Assembly (NCBI GenBank): GCA_900540045.1
Contig: UQEF01000007.1
Location: forward strand, 1 to 50,642
Reading direction: 5' to 3'
From: an uncultured Eubacteriales bacterium
GTDB lineage: Bacteria > Bacillota > Clostridia > Christensenellales > Aristaeellaceae
Length of the DNA stretch: 50,642 nt
The position numbers and the translations under genes are program-made. The number at the start of each line of letters is the position of its first letter. Position 1 is the stretch's first letter. Below, in pieces: positions 17,492 through 25,317 of the stretch. The notes beneath the pieces were generated by a model. The model saw only the letters and a list, made by a program, of their open reading frames with translations, was not told the DNA's origin and made no database searches.

Positions 17492-17538
17492 TCTTACACC
17501 TCGTTACCTTCGGGATAAAAAGTTGTACCCAGCTTCAT

Positions 17539-17567
17539 ACAATAGCATTTTCTCCGCATTGCGTCAA
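17539..17567 (-). promoter_or_regulatory. Promoter of the membrane protein/TP-repeat/AAA operon
   Basis: Minus strand TTGACG (17567-17562), 17-base spacer, TATTGT (17544-17539), 48 bases upstream of the first start codon. Confidence 0.75.
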
Positions 17568-17590
17568 GAATACACCCACATTGGGAATGT

Positions 17591-17626
17591 AAAAATGAAC
17601 GCCCCGCCAAAACAGCCTGGCGGGGC
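17591..17626 (-). terminator. Terminator of rho
   Basis: Minus-strand GCCCCGCCA and TGGCGGGGC form a perfect 9-bp stem with an 8-base loop; TTTTT follows after a few bases. It lies 20 bases beyond the rho stop. Confidence 0.82.
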
Positions 17627-17646
17627 CACGGAAAAACCGATCGTGT

Positions 17647-19647
17647 TCAGCGCTTGAGATAGCCGCTTTTTTCCCACAGAGCAATCCAATCCTGCAGACG
17701 ATTGAGCAGATCTGCGTTGCAGTGGGTTTTCTGCATCATATCAATCAACTGTACCACGGCTTCCCCATTGGTGGTGGAGGCCAGCACCTTACGAATCGCG
17801 CGCAGGCCTTCCTTCTGCTCGTCGCTCAGCAGCATATCATCCTTTTTGGTGCCGCTGAGCTGCAAGTCAATCATGGGATAGACCGGATCGCTCGCCTGAT
17901 GACGGCACAGGAACAGCTCCATATTCGCCGTTCCCTTGAATTCCTCAAAGATGATATCATCCACGCGCGAGCCGGTTTCCACCGCGATGGTAGCGATTAC
18001 GGTCAGGCTTCCGGCGTCGCGGGTATTGCGTGCCGCGCCGAAAAAGCGCTTTGGGCGAACCAGTGCCGCAGGGGTGACAGTGTTGGTCATTGGACGCCCT
18101 CCCTGCACCAACGCCGCCTGATAGGCACGCGTCAGTTTGGTAAGGCTGTCCAGCAGAATCACCACATTCCGTCCATCCTCCACCAGCCGCTCGGCGCGTT
18201 CCAGCATCGTTTCGCTCACGCGGGTCTGCGTATCGGGCGCATCGGCGAAGGTGGAGGCGAATACTTCCGCATCCACCGATTCGCGGATTTCCGTCACTTC
18301 TTCCGGAGCAATGTCAATCAGCAGCATCAGCACTTCCGCGTCAGCATCATTGCGCTTGATGGCACGAGAGATGTCCCGAAGCATCAGCAGCCGCCCACTG
18401 TCCGGCGGCGCGACGATCATCGCGCGCTGTCCAAATCCGATGGGAGCAATCAGGTCCACGAGCCGAATGGCCATATCCTCGTGATCCTGCTCGTTTTCCA
18501 GCACAATGCGCCGGTTGGGATAGACCGGCACCAGCTGGTCAAAGGATAAACGGTCCGGGTTTTCTTCGGGCTCATGGCCGTTGAGGCGGTCCACGGTGAG
18601 CAAGGCGGCAAATTTATCGCTGTCACGCTGAGAGCGCGCCGTGCCCTCGACCAGATCACCCGTGCGCAGCCCGAAGCGGCGAATCTGCGCCATGGAAACG
18701 TAGATATCCTTTTTGCCCGGCAATAGCGTATGCCCACGCAAAAAGCCATATCCATCTGGCAGAATCTCCAGAATGCCGCTGGCCGGTTCGCTTTCCTGCA
18801 CTTTCAACAGATCGGGAATCTGGCCTTCCTCAGCTTGGGCTGCAAATTGCGGGTCGCGCGCCATGCGGTACAGTGCGTCGTTATAGTGAACCTCCGAGGA
18901 AGGAGGCTGATAGCCGCGCTGCTGCTGATATCCATAGCTGCTGCCAGAGGACCGGTAGCCGCTTTGCTGATACCCACCACGCTGCTGATAGCCATTGTAT
19001 CCCTGATCGCGCGCAGCATATTCTCCGCGGTTCTGATAGGATGTACGCTGCGGAGCCGCACGATATCCCAGGCGGTATCCATCCAGCTTGGGCACGTTTT
19101 CCTGGGGAGCCGGACGTGCAGTATACTCCCCTGTCTGCCGGTGCGGCTCCTGGGGTTCTGCCTGCCTCACGGGGGATGTGCGGGCGGGAGGGCCAAAGCG
19201 GTTGACCGTACCCGCAGCACGCTGCTGCCAAGCTGGCGTCTGCGCGGCATCGCGCGACGTGCTGCGCGCTTGCCATGCCTGCCGGTAGACCGGACGGAAG
19301 CCGCCCTGCTCCTGCGGGTTGTTCCAGGGACGAAAGCCCGAACTTCCGGGGGACACCGCGGTTACATCCGCCGAAAGAGGTGCTTCTTGCAGCTTCTCCT
19401 GCGTCTGGGCAGGGCTTGCGTCTTCTTTCGGCGCTTCCGGGGCAGGTTCGGGCTCCGGAGCCGGCTCATGCAGCGCTTGGGCCTGTTCCGGCGGAGACTG
19501 CTGAACAGCCGGCTCGTCGGGTAGCGCCTCCGACAGGCGCGCAACGATTCCGGATTTATCAATTCCAGCGCTCAATTTCACGCCATTTTCCTTCGCAAGC
19601 TTTCGCAGCTGAACAACCGTCATCGCTTGCAGCTGTGCGTTCTGCAA
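17647..19647 (-). CDS. rho: Rho-family protein with degenerate ATPase site and long N-terminal insert
   Basis: Rho is a hexameric RNA-dependent ATPase that ends transcription. The 666-residue protein has the Rho_N motif (residues 9-43), a long Q/Y/G/R/P-rich insert (about 44-270), the cold-shock-like RNA-binding domain (SGILEILPDGYGFLRG, DIYVSMAQIRRFGLRTGD) and the RecA-like core with FFGAARNTRDAGSLT and EEFKGTANMEL. The key catalytic residues are changed relative to E. coli: PPKAGKT is PPDSGRL (K181 to D416, K184 to R419, T185 to L420), E211 in IDERPEE is I446, R353 is P588 and R366 is K601. It starts at TTG with AAGGAGGG at ideal distance. ATP-driven termination therefore looks doubtful; it may be a Rho paralogue with another role. 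Family assignment is sure, activity is not. Confidence 0.9.
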   Translation of the reverse strand: MQNAQLQAMTVVQLRKLAKENGVKLSAGIDKSGIVARLSEALPDEPAVQQSPPEQAQALHEPAPEPEPAPEAPKEDASPAQTQEKLQEAPLSADVTAVSPGSSGFRPWNNPQEQGGFRPVYRQAWQARSTSRDAAQTPAWQQRAAGTVNRFGPPARTSPVRQAEPQEPHRQTGEYTARPAPQENVPKLDGYRLGYRAAPQRTSYQNRGEYAARDQGYNGYQQRGGYQQSGYRSSGSSYGYQQQRGYQPPSSEVHYNDALYRMARDPQFAAQAEEGQIPDLLKVQESEPASGILEILPDGYGFLRGHTLLPGKKDIYVSMAQIRRFGLRTGDLVEGTARSQRDSDKFAALLTVDRLNGHEPEENPDRLSFDQLVPVYPNRRIVLENEQDHEDMAIRLVDLIAPIGFGQRAMIVAPPDSGRLLMLRDISRAIKRNDADAEVLMLLIDIAPEEVTEIRESVDAEVFASTFADAPDTQTRVSETMLERAERLVEDGRNVVILLDSLTKLTRAYQAALVQGGRPMTNTVTPAALVRPKRFFGAARNTRDAGSLTVIATIAVETGSRVDDIIFEEFKGTANMELFLCRHQASDPVYPMIDLQLSGTKKDDMLLSDEQKEGLRAIRKVLASTTNGEAVVQLIDMMQKTHCNADLLNRLQDWIALWEKSGYLKR

Positions 19648-19705
19648 TGTGAACCCTCCTTAAACTGTTAACGGAAACCTGGTCTACTCCGGCAGGCTGC
19701 CGGGG

Positions 19706-20722
19706 TCACGCTTTGCGCGCAATAACCACATCACGTTCCACCGCCTGTTCCACCCAGTGGGAAAAATCATCATACGGCGGCTCGCTCATGACCTCCAGCC
19801 CTGCCCTCTCCATATGCGTGGCAACCTCCGCACGGCGCAGTGTGTTGAGATTAAAGGCAAACGCCACCGCGCCTCCGGGCTTGAGCGCTCGGACGCACCC
19901 CGGCAAGACGCGCTCAACAAGCCGCGCCAGGGAGGACATCGCGCCGTTCTCCCGGGGTGCGTGCTGTACGCCATAGGGCAGGTCGCACACCGCCAAATGG
20001 CAGCTTTGTGGGCGAATCAACGCATCCAGTCCGCCCGCATCCCCATGGATCATCCGAACGGAAAGCGGGCTTGTGCGCATGATTTGCGCGTCCGGCGCAA
20101 GGGCGTATTCACTCCATCTGGCACTTTTGCCATCCGGCAGCGTCAGCGCACCCGACGCACGCCGATGCTTGATCCGATGCAGCTTCAGCGACCGCTCCAG
20201 ATAGCTTTCCGCCTCCCGGATAGCCTTTGCATCGGTATCGACGCCGACCGCATCACAGTTCTCACACAGAGCGCACATCAGCGTCGTGCCCTTTCCACAC
20301 ATGGGGTCCAGTATGCGCAAAGGTCCCGGCTCATGTGCAAAAGCAGACGCAGCCCTGGCGCAGTGCAGCATCAGGTAGGTGAAGTCCGCATTGGTTTTGC
20401 CTTTGTATTTGAGCACATGGGGCAGATCCTCCGGCAGCCAGCCGGAGCACGCGCGTAAAACGGGTTGTAAAGCGCCGTCGTCCCGTAGCTGGGCAGCCAA
20501 ACAGATGGCCGAATGTCTTGAAATCGCCGCCCATGCCGCCTCGTTCAGCTCCTGCGCTTCAAACACTAAAAAAGGCTCGTTCGCCAGATACGCCATCCTT
20601 GGCCGGTCACAGGTTACATGCCAAGCATCAAGGATGCATTCCAGTTCGATCAATGCCAGCTTTTGCAGGGATTGGCGATAACGAACATTAGGATGCGGCT
20701 TCAAAAGCATCGCGTAGCGCAC
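19706..20722 (-). CDS. RNA methylase-like SAM-dependent methyltransferase (UPF0020/TRM11-like)
   Basis: The 338-residue protein has a divergent N-terminal domain (1-120) and a C-terminal Rossmann methyltransferase domain with ILDPMCGKGTTLMCAL as SAM-binding motif and CDLPYG as the catalytic (D/N)PPY-type motif. Family members methylate guanine in tRNA or rRNA; the TRM11-like set modifies tRNA G10. I see no THUMP domain, so the target is open. The GTG start at 20722 has AGAGG five bases upstream. It lies 58 bases upstream of rho on the same strand and may share its transcript. Confidence 0.78.
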   Translation of the reverse strand: MRYAMLLKPHPNVRYRQSLQKLALIELECILDAWHVTCDRPRMAYLANEPFLVFEAQELNEAAWAAISRHSAICLAAQLRDDGALQPVLRACSGWLPEDLPHVLKYKGKTNADFTYLMLHCARAASAFAHEPGPLRILDPMCGKGTTLMCALCENCDAVGVDTDAKAIREAESYLERSLKLHRIKHRRASGALTLPDGKSARWSEYALAPDAQIMRTSPLSVRMIHGDAGGLDALIRPQSCHLAVCDLPYGVQHAPRENGAMSSLARLVERVLPGCVRALKPGGAVAFAFNLNTLRRAEVATHMERAGLEVMSEPPYDDFSHWVEQAVERDVVIARKA

Positions 20723-20854
20723 AAGAACCTCTTTTCACTCAGGCGGATTTGGACAGCTTAGATAGACCTGATTGACCATCAGTTTATCGTATTATATCAC
20801 AGGCCGCAACGATTTGCAATCTTTTTCCTAAAAAGGCCGACTACTTTGCGCATT

Positions 20855-20884
20855 GAAAATCCCCGCATGCCGTAACATGCGGGG
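20855..20884 (-). terminator. Terminator of the ispH-rpsA gene
   Basis: Minus-strand CCCCGCATG and CATGCGGGG form a perfect 9-bp stem with a 6-base loop, then ATTTTC. It starts 16 bases after the stop codon. Confidence 0.82.
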
Positions 20885-20899
20885 AAACGTGTCCGGTTA

Positions 20900-22933
20900 T
20901 TACTCGTTGGTTTCGTTCTGAGCGGCCTCGGCTTCCAGCGCCTTGCCCACAGCCTCGATGTCCACGGGCACAGCCTCTGCGCCGTCATCCTCGTAAGCGG
21001 GCTGGGGCGCTTCCTCCACGGGGGCGGGTTCGGGCTCCATCAGCGCACGGATGCTCAGGCTGATGCGCTTGGCTTCGGGATCGATGCTCAGCACCTTCAC
21101 ATTGACCACATCGCCCACGTTGACCGCATCCTCCACCTTGTTGATGCGGGTGGGAGCGCACTGGCTGATGTGCACCAGGCCGTCAATGCCCGGCTCAAGC
21201 TCCACGAAAGCACCGAACGTGGTGATGCGGACCACCTTGCCCGTGACCACAGCGCCGGCCGGATACTTTTCAGGAGCCATATCCCAAGGCTTGGGCTGAA
21301 GCTGCTTCAGGCCAAGCTGGATCCGCTCGCGCTCCGGGTCCAGGCTGAGAATCTTGACATCCACTTCCTGATCGGGAGAAACAATCTCGGAAGGATGCCT
21401 GACGTGAGCCCAACTCAGGTCGGTTACATGGATCAGGCCATCCACGCCGCCCAGATCCACAAACGCCCCGAAGTCGGTCAGGCGGCGCACGATGCCGTGC
21501 ACGACCTCGCCCTCCTTCAGGCGGGCCCAGGCTTCGGCCTTCTTCGCGGCCGCTTCCTCGCGCACCACGGCGCGGCGGCTGGCCACAATACGGCGCTTCT
21601 GCTCGTCCATCTCAATGATTTTGAGCTTGAGGGTTTGGCCCACGAAGTCGCCGATCTTCTCAACGTAGCGGTTGGAGAGCTGCGACGCAGGCACGAACGC
21701 GCGAATGCCGTTGACCGTGCAGATCAGGCCGCCCTTGACGACCTCCTTGCCCACACCCTCGACATACTCGTTGTTTTCGTGCTTTTGGACAAGCTCCGCG
21801 AAGGCCTTGCGGTTCAAGATGTTGCGCTGCGACAGCAAAACGTTGCCTTCGCCGTCGTTTACCTTGACGACCTCCACTTCGATTTCGTCGCCCAGTTTGA
21901 CATCCTCCGTCACCAGGTCTTCGCGCTTGATCAGCCCGTCGCTCTTGAAACCAATGTTGACACAGACTTCGTCGTCGGTGAGCTGCACCACGGTGCCCTT
22001 CACGGTTTGCCCGGGCCTGATCTTGACCAGAGTCGCTTCCACATCAGCCATAAAGCTGTCCTTTTCCGCCTCCTCGGTGGAAACCTGCCGGTCCAATTGT
22101 TCCTTGTCAGTCATGCGTGTGACAACCTCCTTAAGTGACCAATCCGGCGTGCTCGCGCCGGCGGTAATTCCAATGGATTCCAAATGGATATTCGCAAAGC
22201 CCGGCGGTATATCCGCCGCACGCTCTACCAAAAGGGTACGCCCGCAAATGCGCTTGCATGTTTCATACAGCTTGCGGGTATTGGCGCTGCCCAGGCCGCC
22301 CACCACAAGCATGGCGTCCACCTTCGCAGCCAGCTCGCGCGCTTCATTCTGCCGAAGGGCCGTGGCGGTGCAGATGGTGTCCTGCACGGTGAGATTTGTT
22401 ACCCGGCTGTGAAGGACAGGCAGGATTTCCTCCCACCGCTCGTGGGGAAACGTGGTCTGTGAAACGGCCAGCGCGCGATCCATTTGCGGCAGCGCGGCCG
22501 CCTCTTCGGGGTCGTGAACGGTGTAGACCGTTCCGCGCCCATATCCGATGGTGCCGATCACTTCGGGATGATCTCTCTGTCCCACCAGGATCACCGGCAG
22601 ACCGCCGGAACTGTAGCGCGCCACCACATCATGCAGGCGGGCGACAAACGGACAAGTGAGATCAATCACCTCGTCCGCCATACAACGAAGGGCTTCGGTG
22701 ATTCCCGGAGCCACGCCATGGCTACGGATGAGCACCACTTTGCCGCGCGCCTGTTCCACTTTGTGGATGACCGATATGCCCATGGCGTTCAGACGCCGGA
22801 TGACCTCCGGGTTGTGGGCCAGCTCACCGAAGGAAACGATGGGCTTTCCTTCCTGCGCAGCCTTGACCGCCCCATCCACCGCACGTTTGACTCCCATGCA
22901 GAAGCCCGCGTGGCGCGCCACCGAAACCGGCAT
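20900..22933 (-). CDS. ispH-rpsA: Fusion of HMBPP reductase (IspH) and ribosomal protein S1
   Basis: Residues 1-285 are IspH, the 4Fe-4S enzyme of the last step of the MEP isoprenoid pathway: cysteines in [16 protein letters not shown] and TICTAT, plus His in LAHNPEV and the HPEV motif. Residues about 300-640 hold four S1 RNA-binding domains (for example [19 protein letters not shown] and [19 protein letters not shown]) followed by an acidic tail. The 677-residue fusion is a known architecture in Clostridia. AGGAGG precedes the ATG. It follows the cmk-plsC gene, the usual clostridial order cmk, plsC, ispH, rpsA. Whether the two halves work as one chain or are cut apart is not known from sequence. 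Confidence 0.96.
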   Translation of the reverse strand: MPVSVARHAGFCMGVKRAVDGAVKAAQEGKPIVSFGELAHNPEVIRRLNAMGISVIHKVEQARGKVVLIRSHGVAPGITEALRCMADEVIDLTCPFVARLHDVVARYSSGGLPVILVGQRDHPEVIGTIGYGRGTVYTVHDPEEAAALPQMDRALAVSQTTFPHERWEEILPVLHSRVTNLTVQDTICTATALRQNEARELAAKVDAMLVVGGLGSANTRKLYETCKRICGRTLLVERAADIPPGFANIHLESIGITAGASTPDWSLKEVVTRMTDKEQLDRQVSTEEAEKDSFMADVEATLVKIRPGQTVKGTVVQLTDDEVCVNIGFKSDGLIKREDLVTEDVKLGDEIEVEVVKVNDGEGNVLLSQRNILNRKAFAELVQKHENNEYVEGVGKEVVKGGLICTVNGIRAFVPASQLSNRYVEKIGDFVGQTLKLKIIEMDEQKRRIVASRRAVVREEAAAKKAEAWARLKEGEVVHGIVRRLTDFGAFVDLGGVDGLIHVTDLSWAHVRHPSEIVSPDQEVDVKILSLDPERERIQLGLKQLQPKPWDMAPEKYPAGAVVTGKVVRITTFGAFVELEPGIDGLVHISQCAPTRINKVEDAVNVGDVVNVKVLSIDPEAKRISLSIRALMEPEPAPVEEAPQPAYEDDGAEAVPVDIEAVGKALEAEAAQNETNE

Positions 22934-23175
22934 AAAACCGTCCTCCTAAGCATATCATGATGGCTATTCGCCGTCCGGCGTGAATTATCCTTCTTTTTAT
23001 AAAGAATTAATAATTGACAATTCTTTCGTACCGGCGGCTTGAGAAGGAAACCGCTCGCAGTGCGAAAAGCCTTGCATCCACTGGCTTTCAGCCATCATTT
23101 TCCTTTTGGCGGCACATAAGAAAAACTGGTATGCTGTCTGCCGCTGGGCAATATCCATAAAAAATTTCAACTTAT

Positions 23176-24474
23176 TTACATCTTCACGGCCGCATCTTCC
23201 TGTTCGAGTGCCAGATAAACTTCCTGAATGCGCTCCAGAACCTCCTGGCACGCCTCCCGGTTGATACCGCGCGCGGCAATATCCTTGACGCTAAACGGCT
23301 CCCCATAATAGACATGCGTGCGCCTGAACAGCCCCGGCCTGCCTGCGATGTACGCGGGGAGAAGCCTTGCGCCGCTGCGCAGGGCAATCATGGCAATTCC
23401 GCTTTCCATGTGTTCCATCACGCCTTCCTTGTGACGGGTGCCCTCCGGAAATACGCCCAGCGGATGACCTTCGCGCAGCGTTTTCAGGCAGGCGCGCAAC
23501 GCCGCCATATCCATATTGTGACGGTCCACATCGATCATCAGCAGCTTTTGGAACAACCAGCGTAAAAGAGGGTTTTTCACCAGCTCCTTTTTCCCTAAAA
23601 AGCGGATCTGGTACCGATAGCACTTCCAGGCCACAAGCAGAGGGTCCATCAGCGAGTTATGGTTGGAAATGAGAATATAGGGAGCATCCAGCTGGGCACG
23701 TTCCAAATGGTGATAGGTTACAGGCGACAGACAGGTTAGCAGAAAAGCGGCTACCCCCCGCGCCGCCCTGTACATGGGCGTGAGGTGCTCTTCGGCGTGC
23801 AGGGTACTCCCCTGCCGGATCGCCACGCGCCGCAGCACGTCTTCCACCACCTGCTCGCGCGTCATGTCCGAGCTGTCGATCACCTGCGCATCCTCCGCGG
23901 GCCGGAGGGGATCGGTTTCACGCGTGGTGTCACGCTCATCGCGGCTTCGCACGTCCGCGAGCACCTGCTCGTAGGTGGAGGGGTCTCCCTTGGCCTTCAG
24001 TTCCTCAAACCTACGGCGCGCCCGCACCTCGGCCGAGGCAGTCAGATAAATTTTCAGGGTGGCATTGGGAAGTACGCGGGTTCCGATGTCGCGGCCATCA
24101 AGCAGCATGCTTTGACGCTGCGCCAGCTCCTGCTGGCGGGCGACCATGGCCCGGCGCACCTGCGGCACGGTGGAAACCACGCTTGCGGCCATGCTGATTT
24201 CCGGCGTGCGGATGCAGTCCGTCACATCCGTCCCGCCAATGAGCGTGCGTTGCGTGCCATTTTCGAAACGGACCTCCGGCATCGTACGCTCGGCAAGCGC
24301 TGCCAGCGCCTGGGCGTTGTTCGTATCGATGCCTTCCTTCAATGCCTGCCACGCGAAAGCACGATACATCGCTCCCGTATCCAGATGCGCAATGCCCAAC
24401 CGTCTGGCAACCTCGTCGGCCACGCTGCTTTTGCCCGCACCCACAGGGCCGTCCATCGCAATGGTCAGAACCAT
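23176..24474 (-). CDS. cmk-plsC: Fusion of cytidylate kinase and 1-acylglycerol-3-phosphate acyltransferase
   Basis: Residues 1-220 are cytidylate kinase (CMP/dCMP phosphorylation): P-loop AMDGPVGAGKSS, DTGAMYRA, and the CMP-binding DGRDIGTRVLPNA. Residues about 235-432 are a PlsC-type acyltransferase that makes phosphatidic acid: NHNSLMDP (the NHx4D catalytic motif) and FPEGTRHKEG. No stop lies between them. I choose the ATG at 24474, not 24498, because AGGGG stands at normal distance before it and it matches the usual Cmk start. The gene lies upstream of ispH-rpsA as separate cmk and plsC genes do in many Clostridia. Confidence 0.93.
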   Translation of the reverse strand: MVLTIAMDGPVGAGKSSVADEVARRLGIAHLDTGAMYRAFAWQALKEGIDTNNAQALAALAERTMPEVRFENGTQRTLIGGTDVTDCIRTPEISMAASVVSTVPQVRRAMVARQQELAQRQSMLLDGRDIGTRVLPNATLKIYLTASAEVRARRRFEELKAKGDPSTYEQVLADVRSRDERDTTRETDPLRPAEDAQVIDSSDMTREQVVEDVLRRVAIRQGSTLHAEEHLTPMYRAARGVAAFLLTCLSPVTYHHLERAQLDAPYILISNHNSLMDPLLVAWKCYRYQIRFLGKKELVKNPLLRWLFQKLLMIDVDRHNMDMAALRACLKTLREGHPLGVFPEGTRHKEGVMEHMESGIAMIALRSGARLLPAYIAGRPGLFRRTHVYYGEPFSVKDIAARGINREACQEVLERIQEVYLALEQEDAAVKM

Positions 24475-24501
24475 GTTTCCATCCCCTTTTTTGCTCATCG
24501 G

Positions 24502-24924
24502 TCAAATGGCCCGATGCCCCAGACCGATACATACCTCATCCAGATGTCCCAGGCCGATATTAAAAAACACGGCCACCGCCACATGCTCTCCGGAGCGGGC
24601 AATGCCGATTTTTCCGCCCACACTCATACCCAGTGCTTTGGGGGTGACCTGATTGAGCGCCTCGCGCGCAGCGCCGGCCACGCCGCCCTCTTCCAGGTGG
24701 GAATCGCCAATCACCTGCTCGCGCTTGGCGGCAACCACCGCGCGTTCCACAATCCGCACAATCCCCGTCAGAAAATCGCCGCCAAAATCCGCAGCGGCGC
24801 CGATAACCCCCTGCTGGCGCAGGGTCTGCCGCCAGCGCTGTTCCTCATCACGGCTTTGCGTCATGCTCAGCTCAATCGCAGCCCTGGCCACGTCGCGGCT
24901 TCCCGCAGTGGTTTGATAATCCAT
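24502..24924 (-). CDS. HutP-family RNA-binding protein
   Basis: The 140-residue protein matches the HutP family throughout its C-terminal half: HLEEGGVAGAAREAL, PKALGMSVGGKIGIARSGEHV and FFNIGLGHLDEVCIGLGHRAI. In Bacillus subtilis HutP is an L-histidine and Mg2+-dependent antiterminator of the histidine utilisation operon; clostridial relatives commonly sit near cmk without hut genes and their target is not known. GGAGG precedes the ATG at 24924. It ends 27 bases before cmk-plsC, so co-transcription is likely. Confidence 0.88.
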   Translation of the reverse strand: MDYQTTAGSRDVARAAIELSMTQSRDEEQRWRQTLRQQGVIGAAADFGGDFLTGIVRIVERAVVAAKREQVIGDSHLEEGGVAGAAREALNQVTPKALGMSVGGKIGIARSGEHVAVAVFFNIGLGHLDEVCIGLGHRAI

Positions 24925-25020
24925 AGCGGCTGTGCCCTCCTTCGCCCTGTCATATGGAACATTATAGCATGCACGGCGCTTCTTGCATAGGGCCATGCGC
25001 GCCTTTGAGGCGGCGGCATG

Positions 25021-25052
25021 AAAAAGAGCCTTCTCCATAAGGCAGAAAGCTC
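25021..25052 (-). terminator. Terminator of the ncRNA candidate
   Basis: Minus-strand GAGCTTTCT pairs with AGAAGGCTC (9 bp with one G-U) around a 9-base loop, followed by TTTTT. Confidence 0.85.
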
Positions 25053-25244
25053 ACTTGAGAACCCAAAGTGCCGCTGTACCCGTTTTTTCACCCGCTATGT
25101 TAAGCAGGCCGGTGCCCTGTCGACGACTTCTGCCGTCCCCTGGCGTTCACAAGAACGGGGGCATGACATCCGACGCCAAACCCGGGCTCCGTTTTATGAA
25201 ATGTGGGTAAAAACAGGGCCCTGGCGCACACTTCAGGAAGCTCT
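25021..25244 (-). ncRNA. Structured non-coding RNA, 6S-RNA-like
   Basis: A perfect sigma-A promoter (25279-25251) would start a transcript near 25244 that ends about 220 bases later at a strong terminator, with no reading frame of note inside. The ends can pair: GAG-loop-CCTGAAGTG near the 5' end with CACTTTGGG-loop-CTC near the terminator. Further in, TTTTT/ACCC faces GGGTGAAAAA, and a central hairpin CGTTC-TTGT-GAACG is perfect. A long rod with unpaired centre and this size fit 6S RNA (ssrS), the RNA that binds sigma-A RNA polymerase. The alternative is a leader or riboswitch of the hutP-cmk unit about 100 bases downstream. No T-box or SRP core motif is seen. Identity is a guess; the transcript itself is well supported. 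Confidence 0.55.
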
Positions 25245-25250
25245 GGAATC

Positions 25251-25279
25251 ATTATAGTGAGAGCCCGGTGCAATGTCAA
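25251..25279 (-). promoter_or_regulatory. Perfect sigma-A promoter of the ncRNA candidate
   Basis: Minus strand TTGACA (25279-25274), 17-base spacer, TATAAT (25256-25251): consensus in all twelve positions. Confidence 0.92.
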
Positions 25280-25317
25280 GAGCGTGCGGCAGGGAATTTG
25301 TCCAGAATCTCCTTGCC

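Noticed and set aside
22997..23251. Small minus-strand frame before ispH-rpsA
   Set aside because: No SD, no recognisable product, and it overlaps the end of cmk-plsC; likely untranslated leader of ispH-rpsA.
25021..25244. T-box, SRP RNA or RNase P RNA as identity of the ncRNA
   Set aside because: No T-box motif (GGTGGNACCGCG), no SRP domain IV motif and the size is too small for RNase P RNA.
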